DNA from: an archaeon
GTDB taxonomy: Archaea > Asgardarchaeota > Hermodarchaeia > Hermodarchaeales > Hermodarchaeaceae
DNA length: 10,181 nt
NCBI GenBank assembly: GCA_016550485.1
Contig: JABXGV010000316.1
Location: forward strand, 1 to 10,181
Direction: 5' to 3'
Shown: positions 1 to 5,382 of the stretch, one piece after another
Layout: the number at the start of each line of letters is the position of its first letter
Numbering within the stretch: position 1 is the stretch's first letter
Notes under the pieces: generated by a model
Databases searched by the model: none
What the model was told of the DNA's origin: nothing
Seen by the model: only the letters and a program-made list of their open reading frames with translations
Program-made: the position numbers and the translations under genes

Positions 1-5
1 TCCTA

Positions 6-560
6 ATGGAGCAGCTACGCCTTCAGGAAACCTATTCAGAAGAAACAGGAAAAGCCATTGTGCCCTATGTTAACTATGAAAGGGCAAGAAACCTGCTCCA
101 GTACAACCTGCTAAAAGCCCTAGCAGACGTACTGGGTCGAGATTCAGCTATTCAAGCCTATAGAGAGATAGTGGAATATCTTGCAAGGGAACTGACGAAA
201 CGCGAACCAGTTACGCTCACGTTTCCACAGCTCCGAGAGAGTATGATCCATCATTCCTCCACAGACGGCGGCTTCACATTCGCGATTGCTCACCTCGATG
301 AGAGCATGTTCTTGGCAAAGTTTGACCGCTGCGTTATCTACGAATCCTTACGAGACGTTGACGACCCTGAACTCGGGTATTATGCCACCTGTTATACTGG
401 ATTGATCATTACAAACCACCAGCTCAACAATCTCCGGATGAGGAGGACGCAAACCCTTTTCACCGGGAGTTTTTGTGATGAACTTCGCTGGGACCCAAGC
501 GTCCATGATGAGCCCAAACAACCACCACTCAAGTACTCACGCAGTCTCATCATTGAATAG
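6..560 (+). CDS. L-2-amino-thiazoline-4-carboxylic acid hydrolase (ATC hydrolase)-family protein
   Basis: A 184-residue soluble protein that resembles the ATC hydrolase-like family (PF14196). An N-terminal helical half (residues 24-64) contains an R-x-L-L-Q-Y-N-L-L-K-A-L-A-D-x-L-G stretch. It is followed by the family-like core with three cysteines: C109 in FDRCVIYES, C129 in GYYATCYTG and C157 in LFTGSFCDELRW. The characterised members hydrolyse ATC in bacterial cysteine metabolism, but most archaeal relatives have no known substrate, so the reaction here is not established. The ATG at base 6 is the first in frame, but the frame is open to the window edge and the true start could lie upstream. 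Its last 16 codons recur almost intact at 1582-1632 after the next gene, indicating a lost tandem paralogue. I am confident in the fold family and unsure of the substrate. Confidence 0.75.
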   Translation: MEQLRLQETYSEETGKAIVPYVNYERARNLLQYNLLKALADVLGRDSAIQAYREIVEYLARELTKREPVTLTFPQLRESMIHHSSTDGGFTFAIAHLDESMFLAKFDRCVIYESLRDVDDPELGYYATCYTGLIITNHQLNNLRMRRTQTLFTGSFCDELRWDPSVHDEPKQPPLKYSRSLIIE

Positions 561-570
561 AGAGAAACAC
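558..570 (+). repeat. Post-stop motif shared by three genes
   Basis: The stop codon and following bases read TAGAGAGAAACAC. Nearly the same string follows the stop of the membrane gene at 5257-5270 (TAGAGAGGAAACAC), and a diverged form follows the remnant stop at 1630. It could be a 3'-UTR element or chance plus shared ancestry. Only the 1630 copy is explained by the gene duplication. Confidence 0.3.
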
Positions 571-664
571 TACGGAGTAGGGAATTGAACTAAATACTGA
601 ATATCCCTTACGATACAGTATGAAGGATTGAAAAACGCTCAAGTCAGCACGGAGCACATGCCCC

Positions 665-1570
665 ATGACGACAAGAAACCACATTGCCATTAAAATTAGT
701 AAAATTGGGATTGTTTACAATTCCTTTGGTATACTTCCTGTTAGTGTAGGTGCATTATTAGAATATCAGCGTCTTTGGTTTCTCTTTTCAGTTATGCCCC
801 CTCCTTCCGAAGTTCACTGGATAGCCCTAGATATCGTTATGCGTTCTGTATTGATGCTACTACAAATCTATTTGTTCGGTGTTGTTCTAGCAATGATAGG
901 ACGCTGGATTCTCGCACGCCAACCCTCCTGGAACTTAGTAGATCAAACCCCTGCGACTCGTAGATTAAGATTGATTTCAGCTTTTTTACTCATTCTCGCA
1001 GGCACATTCAGTCTAAACACTATTGTGGGAGGTGGTTTCCTCATCACAGCGGGTATTTTTACCCTCTGGCAACCTCAAGGTTCTTCAACATTTGAGAATA
1101 CTGTCAGAAGACTTGCCAAAATTGGTAGACCCTATAATGCGTTAGCCATAATATTTGCAGGATTTGGCATCTTATCTTTTCTATTCGTTGGTTCATTCTG
1201 GATTATTCCTGGCATTATCCTATATTCATACGGCTTCACAATGTCTAGTTATTTTGTTGCAACAATCTTCTTGTTCCTTTCCCACTACTTCATGATGTCT
1301 CCTCAGATTCGTGATATAGCCCCAGCGCTATTCATCACGGTTGGATTGATTTCACTTGGTATCTACATATTTCCCTCGCTTATCTCGTTATTAAGAATCG
1401 GCTCCAGCATACTGCCTGCATCAGTCTATTTGGAGCGGGTCGTACAAATGTTTGTGGGTGGACTGATTGCATCCATCGGAAGTCTCCTAATGATTTATGC
1501 GGGCGTTAGGCAATTCCGGTTCAATAGCAAACGGAGATTTCGATCTTCTCTACGCTTAAGCCGTGTGTAG
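665..1570 (+). CDS. Multi-pass membrane protein of unknown function
   Basis: A 301-residue, very hydrophobic protein that I do not recognise. Membrane segments are visible near residues 14-42, 55-80, 102-134 (possibly two), 156-190, 195-212, 217-243 and 257-282, so about seven or eight spans. The tail after residue 284 is basic (FNSKRRFRSSLRLSR) and presumably cytoplasmic. A short motif recurs: KISKIGIVYNSFGIL at 10-24 resembles RLAKIGRPYN...FGIL at 149-170, which hints at an internal duplication. The start is the ATG at 665; no Shine-Dalgarno site is evident, and an AT-rich CTAAATACTGAATAT stretch around 590 could serve as promoter. The gene is noticeably richer in A and T than its neighbours. 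It is flanked by an intact and a remnant ATC-hydrolase 3' end, which suggests that the locus was rearranged or the gene acquired. Confidence 0.7.
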   Translation: MTTRNHIAIKISKIGIVYNSFGILPVSVGALLEYQRLWFLFSVMPPPSEVHWIALDIVMRSVLMLLQIYLFGVVLAMIGRWILARQPSWNLVDQTPATRRLRLISAFLLILAGTFSLNTIVGGGFLITAGIFTLWQPQGSSTFENTVRRLAKIGRPYNALAIIFAGFGILSFLFVGSFWIIPGIILYSYGFTMSSYFVATIFLFLSHYFMMSPQIRDIAPALFITVGLISLGIYIFPSLISLLRIGSSILPASVYLERVVQMFVGGLIASIGSLLMIYAGVRQFRFNSKRRFRSSLRLSRV

Positions 1571-1581
1571 AACCACTGGTT

Positions 1582-1632
1582 CAATCCAAACAACCCTCAC
1601 TCAAGTACTCACGGAGCCCTGTCATCGAATAG
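1582..1632 (+). pseudogene. C-terminal remnant of a second ATC-hydrolase-family gene
   Basis: The last 17 codons here read QSKQPSLKYSRSPVIE then TAG, matching EPKQPPLKYSRSLIIE-TAG at the end of the intact gene (510-560). The similarity begins abruptly near 1585 and continues a few bases past the stop. Several of the differences are third-base or conservative changes, as expected for a diverged coding copy. No upstream homologous sequence remains: the membrane-protein gene ends only 12 bases before. The simplest reading is a former tandem paralogue, all but its 3' tip deleted or replaced. Confidence 0.75.
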
Positions 1633-1655
1633 AGAACAACTAGAGCTAAGAGCTG

Positions 1656-2579
1656 CTATTCTTGGAAGGTGGTCACTGGGGTTTCACGAGCCTGAGATAT
1701 TCCTGTGTTACTCCACTTGCCAAAGCACTCTGCTGCGAGCCTGATGTGGTTGACTTCTCCAGGCTCAAGACCGACATGGGCTGCAACCGTAGCATCCAGT
1801 TCCACAGTGTCTTCACAAGCCCAGGCTAGACTAGGACTATCAAAAATTACAGGCTCCAGACTCATGCCTCTAGAAGCGGTCTGGACGGCTTCTACGACCC
1901 CCTTGACCGTGAAGAGGGAGCGGTAGATCTTGTTCATGTCTACGATGCTCTGGTTCATCAGGCTGTTCTCCTTGCCGTGGAACTTCCCTCTCCCTGGTCC
2001 AGGAATCATCCCAAAGAGATTCTTAATCGACAGCGAGATATCGATGGGAGGGTGATCGCCTTCAGGGGGCATGAACTTGAGCTTCGATAGGCTCAAGAAG
2101 GCCCCACCCTGTAGCTCAAATAGGCGTGATGGCACGAAGGCGTACATCTCCTCGTTGTGCACCGCAGGGAACATATCCTCTACCCTCTGCTTGATGACAG
2201 TGGGGTCCGCGATGCGTCCCGCCCAGACCTCCTCGGTCACGTTCAGGAACTCCACATTATGCTTGGCCAGGACTTCCCCAATGCCTGAGTATTCTAGGAA
2301 CCATTTGTCACTCGCCCGCAGGTCATCGGGTTCCATAGAGCCATACCGCTTCTCGTAGACAGCTTCCTTGCATCGTGCCCAGCCATAGCTCTCCACGACC
2401 AGGGCCTCACCATCAAGCGCTTCTAAGACCCAATCAAGGACCTTGGCTTCTGTGAACACGACGGAGAACCCCCAGTTCGGCTTCACTATCACAGGTGGCT
2501 TCAGGTCCAAGCCCTGGATAAGATTCGTAAATGCGTGTTTATCTGCTGACATGATATGTGTGACTTTTCCAATCTTCAC
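1656..2579 (-). CDS. DUF362 domain protein
   Basis: A 307-residue soluble protein of the DUF362 family (PF04015). Diagnostic segments are VKPNWGF (residues 32-38), a VVESYGWAR strand (61-69) and the SIKNLFGMIPGPGRGKFHG block (184-202). DUF362 proteins are common in archaea and anaerobes and are often fused to ferredoxin domains. This one has no CxxC cluster, so it is the bare domain and its function is unknown. The start is a GTG at 2579, preceded by GGAGGA with an 8-base spacer. A TTTACTT element about 30 bases upstream (2606-2612) could be its own promoter. It follows the TPR-like gene and the 45-residue membrane protein on the same strand with a 100-base gap, so co-transcription is possible but not certain. 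Confidence 0.85.
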   Translation of the reverse strand: MKIGKVTHIMSADKHAFTNLIQGLDLKPPVIVKPNWGFSVVFTEAKVLDWVLEALDGEALVVESYGWARCKEAVYEKRYGSMEPDDLRASDKWFLEYSGIGEVLAKHNVEFLNVTEEVWAGRIADPTVIKQRVEDMFPAVHNEEMYAFVPSRLFELQGGAFLSLSKLKFMPPEGDHPPIDISLSIKNLFGMIPGPGRGKFHGKENSLMNQSIVDMNKIYRSLFTVKGVVEAVQTASRGMSLEPVIFDSPSLAWACEDTVELDATVAAHVGLEPGEVNHIRLAAECFGKWSNTGISQARETPVTTFQE

Positions 2580-2679
2580 AGAGTGATTCCTCCAACTAGC
2601 TAAGTAAATGGCGCCTCGCCTTCAGGGGACCTCCTAGAAATAGGTTACGAAACAGGAACGAATGCCTCAGGGAGGAATA

Positions 2680-2817
2680 CTAGAAGCCATCTTGGTATTT
2701 CTCCTTGAGTCGTGGATTCTCCGACTCGCCCTGGCTATAGAGAACCAAACCAATGAAGAGCATTCCTAGAATAATCGCCAGTCCGACCCAACCGAGTGGT
2801 GGACCATGTAGGAACAA
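2680..2817 (-). CDS. Small single-span membrane protein (45 aa)
   Basis: A short frame encodes 45 residues: MFLHGPPLGW, then a hydrophobic span VGLAIILGMLFIGLVLY (residues 11-27), then a charged tail SQGESENPRLKEKYQDGF. The proposed start is a TTG with AGAGGT just upstream; an in-frame stop lies seven codons before. It begins 21 bases after the stop of the TPR-like gene on the same strand. Such spacing and the clean amphipathic layout (short N-terminus, one span, hydrophilic C-terminus with a YQDGF end) support a real gene. The family is not recognised. The weak start context is the main doubt. Confidence 0.6.
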   Translation of the reverse strand: MFLHGPPLGWVGLAIILGMLFIGLVLYSQGESENPRLKEKYQDGF

Positions 2818-2838
2818 GAGACCTCTATGACGCTACGA

Positions 2839-3264
2839 CTAGGGCTCAAGACTCTCCCGATACCTACTCCAATGCCGTCGTGCGGCCTCCAAATCAACCA
2901 TCACAGCTTCCGCAACCTCCTGTAATCCTTCTTCCTGGGCCACCTCCAGCGCCCCTCTCAAGGCCGCGACGCACTCCTTGTAATCCTTCAAGTCCAGGTT
3001 CACGATACCGTAGCCGTGGAGCATCCGAGCCCGCCACTCCGGCTCACCCAGCACCTCCGCCACCCGGACAAGCACCGCATAATGGGCAACCGCATCGATT
3101 AACAGCCGCTCCTGGTGGTACTCCTCGGCGGCTTCCCGAAGCCTTGGGAAGGCACCTCTCAGCTCCGCCTCTGACACCCCCAGCCCCAATTCTGGGCTTT
3201 CATCGAGCTGGGCTAGTGCCGACCTAATTTTGAAGAAGAGTGATTTATCACGGGCGGGTTCCAC
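2839..3264 (-). CDS. TPR-like helical protein
   Basis: A 141-residue, all-helical, soluble protein with tetratricopeptide-like helix pairs. The clearest part is residues 55-130, which reads as two or three helix-turn-helix units, including a unit with Y-G-x-x-x-L-D-L-K-D-Y-K-E-C and A-A-L-R-G-A-L-E-V-A-Q-E-E-G. I place the start at the GTG at 3264 because GGAGG lies 9 bases upstream (3274-3278). An ATG at 3285 in the same frame would add MWWRRIT but would place that site inside the gene. A T-rich TTTTTATT element about 30-40 bases before the GTG is a fitting archaeal promoter. The gene is GC-rich compared with its neighbours. It probably serves as a protein-binding adaptor, perhaps working with the small membrane protein encoded just downstream. 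Function is unknown. Confidence 0.75.
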   Translation of the reverse strand: MEPARDKSLFFKIRSALAQLDESPELGLGVSEAELRGAFPRLREAAEEYHQERLLIDAVAHYAVLVRVAEVLGEPEWRARMLHGYGIVNLDLKDYKECVAALRGALEVAQEEGLQEVAEAVMVDLEAARRHWSRYRESLEP

Positions 3265-3329
3265 AGTGATTCGCCTCCACCACATCTACCAAAGCAAACC
3301 AATAAAAACCTTCCAAGACCGCACCTAGC

Positions 3330-3336
3330 TTTAAAT
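3330..3336 (+). promoter_or_regulatory. TATA box of the RING-like gene (leaderless)
   Basis: TTTAAAT lies with its centre about 28 bases before the ATG at 3361. That is the normal archaeal distance from TATA box to transcription start, so the mRNA would begin at or next to the start codon. No Shine-Dalgarno site is seen before this ATG, consistent with a leaderless transcript. Confidence 0.6.
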
Positions 3337-3360
3337 CTGCAGCTAGACCAGTAGAAGCAG

Positions 3361-3564
3361 ATGTCTTGTTCTGAGTGCGGTGAAGCCCTCCGTCGCTGTA
3401 TAGTGTGCCTTTGCTATATCAGACAAGGGGAAGAACTCACCAAATGCCCTCAGTGCGGTCAGTTCGCCCACCTTAATCACCTACTTCGATGGGTTCAGCT
3501 ACGAGAGGTCTGCCCCCACTGCCAACAGCACCTCCGCCCCAAAGACATCATCTCATACGTATAA
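3361..3564 (+). CDS. Small RING-like zinc-finger protein
   Basis: A 67-residue protein made almost entirely of zinc ligands: C3/C6, C13/C16, C29/C32, H37/H40 and C51/C54. From C13 on, the pattern is C-x2-C-x12-C-x2-C-x4-H-x2-H-x10-C-x2-C, with FAHLNHLLRWV and EVCPHC matching the H-x2-C-L-x-x-W and C-P-x-C parts of RING fingers. The C-x2-C-x4-H spacing is closer to the RING-like variants of NSE1 and FANCL (C4HC3) than to classical RING-H2, with His replacing the usual sixth-site Cys. The extra N-terminal C-x2-C is not needed for two zinc sites. RING-type fingers are ubiquitin-ligase modules, and small RING proteins occur in some archaea with ubiquitin systems. Ligase activity here is inferred only. 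A membrane protein gene follows within three bases. Confidence 0.75.
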   Translation: MSCSECGEALRRCIVCLCYIRQGEELTKCPQCGQFAHLNHLLRWVQLREVCPHCQQHLRPKDIISYV

Positions 3565-3566
3565 GA

Positions 3567-4139
3567 TTGAAAAAAGAATCTTTTGGTGACCAACACATTA
3601 ATTACTCATCACTAAGGGATGCTATAGAGGGAGGTTCTATTCTGAGAAGAAGATACCTACTGGGCTTCCTTCTAGCGTGCTTCATGGTTATGAGTCTCAT
3701 CGTCGAAAGCGAGGTAGTGGGGCACACGGTATCCGGGCAGGCCCTACTTGAAGGGTATCATCGTGCAGCCTTCACGCTTACCAATGAATCCTTGACCGTT
3801 GTTGAGCCGTTTCTCATCATGGATGCCACGGTTAACTTCACCCTCTTCGTCGCCTGCAACGACACCACGGGATTCCTCCTCATTAATATCTCGCGAGAGC
3901 TTGCACCCCTTGAGCTCATAATTTTGGGAGAAGGGACGAACACCACCCGTCAGTTTCTTAGCGCTAGTTTCGGTGTGACCCTCTACAGTAACGGCACCTC
4001 GCTGGGCTACTACTGGTATGATAGCCGCATCCAAGGTGGGTGGCAACCCCCACTCGACCTCATCTGGCTAATCGGTATCGTGATAGCAGTTAGTATCCTC
4101 TGCGTGGCTTTCATCTACTATCGGCGGCGTAACACCTGA
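3567..4139 (+). CDS. Two-span surface protein with many N-glycosylation sequons
   Basis: The start is uncertain. I use TTG at 3567, two bases after the RING-like stop, giving 190 residues. An ATG at 3489 would overlap the RING gene by 76 bases. A GGGAGG at 3629-3634, followed only by ATT or CTG codons before LRRRYLL, hints that a shorter product could begin there. A basic patch RRR precedes a membrane span (about residues 30-46). An exterior domain of about 115 residues follows, rich in Thr, Asn and beta-prone stretches, then a second span (163-185) and a YYRRRNT cytoplasmic end. Six N-x-S/T sequons occur outside (N73, N90, N98, N107, N125, N142), as in heavily glycosylated archaeal surface proteins. 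The family is not recognised. Tight coupling to the RING-like gene suggests a shared transcript. Confidence 0.7.
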   Translation: MKKESFGDQHINYSSLRDAIEGGSILRRRYLLGFLLACFMVMSLIVESEVVGHTVSGQALLEGYHRAAFTLTNESLTVVEPFLIMDATVNFTLFVACNDTTGFLLINISRELAPLELIILGEGTNTTRQFLSASFGVTLYSNGTSLGYYWYDSRIQGGWQPPLDLIWLIGIVIAVSILCVAFIYYRRRNT

Positions 4140-4181
4140 AAAAAGGAAATCTCTGAATAGTCAGTCACTGTCGTAACGACC
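4137..4181 (-). terminator. Possible terminator of the HEAT gene
   Basis: Read on the minus strand beyond the HEAT gene stop, the sequence has a short perfect inverted repeat GTCGT-t-ACGAC, an overlapping CAGT-g-ACTG-like repeat, and then a TTTTTT run next to the convergent gene's stop. T-runs are the main archaeal termination signal. The hairpin contribution is uncertain. Confidence 0.4.
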
Positions 4182-4189
4182 CTAAACTT

Positions 4190-4828
4190 CTATCGTCCTT
4201 TAAATTCTGCCAAGGCCTCCTCCAGGGCCTCTTGGACAGATTCGTTTTCCTCGACTTTCAGCGCCTTCTTCAATGGCTTCAGAGCACGGGGATCACCGAT
4301 CATCCCGAGGGACCAAGCAGACATAAGACGTAAGGTCCAGTCTATGCTCTCCAGCCCCCCGATGAGGACATCCACGCCCTTGGGGTCTCGGAGTGCGCCC
4401 AGGGCCTCTGCGGCCTTTACGCGGACACTGTCTTCGTCCTCCTCCAGGGCGATTATCAGGGCGTCAACTGCCATCCTGTCCCTGAGCTCGCCAAGCGCCC
4501 AGGCTGCTCTTGAGCGGACGATTTCTTCCTCATCCTTCTGGAGGACATCCAGCAAGGGCTCCAGGGCCTGCGTGTCATGGAGGCGCCCCAGCGCCTTTGC
4601 CGCCCGTTTCCGGACATCCGCTCGCTCATGCTTGAGGAGGGCGATCAAGGGCTTGATGGCGGGTCGCCCTATCCGCCGCAGCGCCGCGATGGCATCCTTC
4701 CGGACATGCTCCTTCTCGGACTCAACGTCCTTGAGGTGCTGCTCAATTGCTTCCTCTGTTTCTTCATCGAACTGACTGGATAACACCGGGCTTCGCTCCT
4801 CACGCCTATATGGAGGACTAGCAGCCAT
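4190..4828 (-). CDS. HEAT-repeat protein, five repeats (PBS-lyase-type HEAT)
   Basis: A 212-residue soluble alpha-solenoid. After a disordered, charged N-terminus (residues 1-35) come five HEAT units of about 31 residues, near 40-70, 71-101, 102-133, 134-164 and 165-195. Each has a VRxxAAxALGxL-type first helix and a PLxxxL-type second helix, such as DVRKRAAKALGRL and RALEPLLDVL-like segments. This is the bacterial/archaeal HEAT-like fold named after phycocyanobilin lyase subunits. Members are generally protein-binding scaffolds, and lyase activity should not be assumed. The start is the ATG at 4828. A TATAA-like string sits only about 10 bases upstream, which is too close to be its TATA box, so the promoter is not clear. 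A second HEAT protein lies at 6533-7141. The gene is divergent from a small membrane-protein gene. Confidence 0.88.
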   Translation of the reverse strand: MAASPPYRREERSPVLSSQFDEETEEAIEQHLKDVESEKEHVRKDAIAALRRIGRPAIKPLIALLKHERADVRKRAAKALGRLHDTQALEPLLDVLQKDEEEIVRSRAAWALGELRDRMAVDALIIALEEDEDSVRVKAAEALGALRDPKGVDVLIGGLESIDWTLRLMSAWSLGMIGDPRALKPLKKALKVEENESVQEALEEALAEFKGR

Positions 4829-4867
4829 CCGTTATAAGTATCTAGGAACCACGCCACTTTCCACACC

Positions 4868-4876
4868 TTTTTATGG
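4868..4876 (+). promoter_or_regulatory. Probable TATA box of the 4906 membrane-protein gene
   Basis: TTTTTATGG lies about 34 bases before the ATG at 4906, which would place transcription start a few bases upstream of the gene. No Shine-Dalgarno site is seen. The match to the archaeal TATA consensus is moderate. Confidence 0.4.
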
Positions 4877-4905
4877 ATGGGTTCTCCAGCCTTTTATGAG
4901 ACACG

Positions 4906-5259
4906 ATGAGATGGAATGCCTTTCTACTCTACTTGATTATTCTCCTTATCCTCTCCCCAAGTGTTGCCTTCCTCGGTGCCTTCCTTACTGGCTGGACGGT
5001 TACCAACTTTGCGACTCACCTCTTCATTGCGGGGTGTGGATTAATCATCCTGGGGACCTGTTTTTCAGTGAGACTGTGCGATGAGGTTGTGTACACCCAC
5101 CGACCGATTAACCCTGCCCTAGTCCGTGACGTTGAGGAATATCCCATACACCGAGGGTATGGTATTGGCGAGGCAGAGCTCGCCTTCCTGGCAGCGAGAG
5201 GGATACTCCTTGCTTTAGCCACATTGCTGTTCCTCCCTATACTACTCCTACTTGCATAG
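4906..5259 (+). CDS. Small three-span membrane protein
   Basis: A 117-residue membrane protein. Hydrophobic spans are at residues 5-27, 36-55 and 92-117. Between the second and third spans lies a 35-residue polar loop with VVYTHRPINPALVRDVEEY and HRGYGIGEAE. The protein ends in the membrane (PILLLLA). The family is not recognised. The start is the ATG at 4906; a nearby ATG at 4896 is in another frame and yields only an overlapping short frame. It is transcribed away from the HEAT gene, about 77 bases apart. It carries the TAGAGAGGAAACAC post-stop motif that resembles the end of the first gene in the window. Confidence 0.7.
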   Translation: MRWNAFLLYLIILLILSPSVAFLGAFLTGWTVTNFATHLFIAGCGLIILGTCFSVRLCDEVVYTHRPINPALVRDVEEYPIHRGYGIGEAELAFLAARGILLALATLLFLPILLLLA

Positions 5260-5382
5260 AGAGGAAACACCCATTTCAGTTAGTGCCCGATTTATCCAAC
5301 CATACCGAATCACTAGCCCCCCTCACTCGATGAGAAATACTAAATACTCTCATACACTAGCTCTCTTGGAGGATGATCGACC
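5260..5382 (+). promoter_or_regulatory. Control region of the leucine-rich repeat gene
   Basis: This 123-base gap holds an AT-rich ACTAAATACT element (5338-5347) that may be the promoter, flanked by inverted arms TGAGA (5331-5335) and TCTCA (5348-5352). A GGAGG ribosome binding site lies at 5368-5372, ten bases before the GTG start at 5383. The TCTCATACAC string here (5348-5357) recurs at the tandem operator near the right end of the window (10123-10132). Confidence 0.4.

Noticed and set aside
2796..3227. Plus-strand 143-residue proline-rich frame
   Set aside because: It is antisense to the TPR-like gene, with low-complexity Pro/Ala/Ser composition typical of a shadow of a GC-rich helical gene.
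3489..3566. ATG at 3489 as start of the surface protein
   Set aside because: It would overlap the zinc-finger gene by 76 bases with a Pro-rich out-of-frame translation and no ribosome binding site.
4344..4775. Plus-strand Ser/Arg-rich frame of 143 residues
   Set aside because: It is antisense to the five-repeat HEAT gene; the Ser-rich, repetitive composition mirrors the Ala/Leu/Glu codons of the real gene.
4896..5084. 62-residue frame starting at 4896
   Set aside because: It overlaps the three-span membrane protein in another frame and has Cys-rich, non-domain composition.
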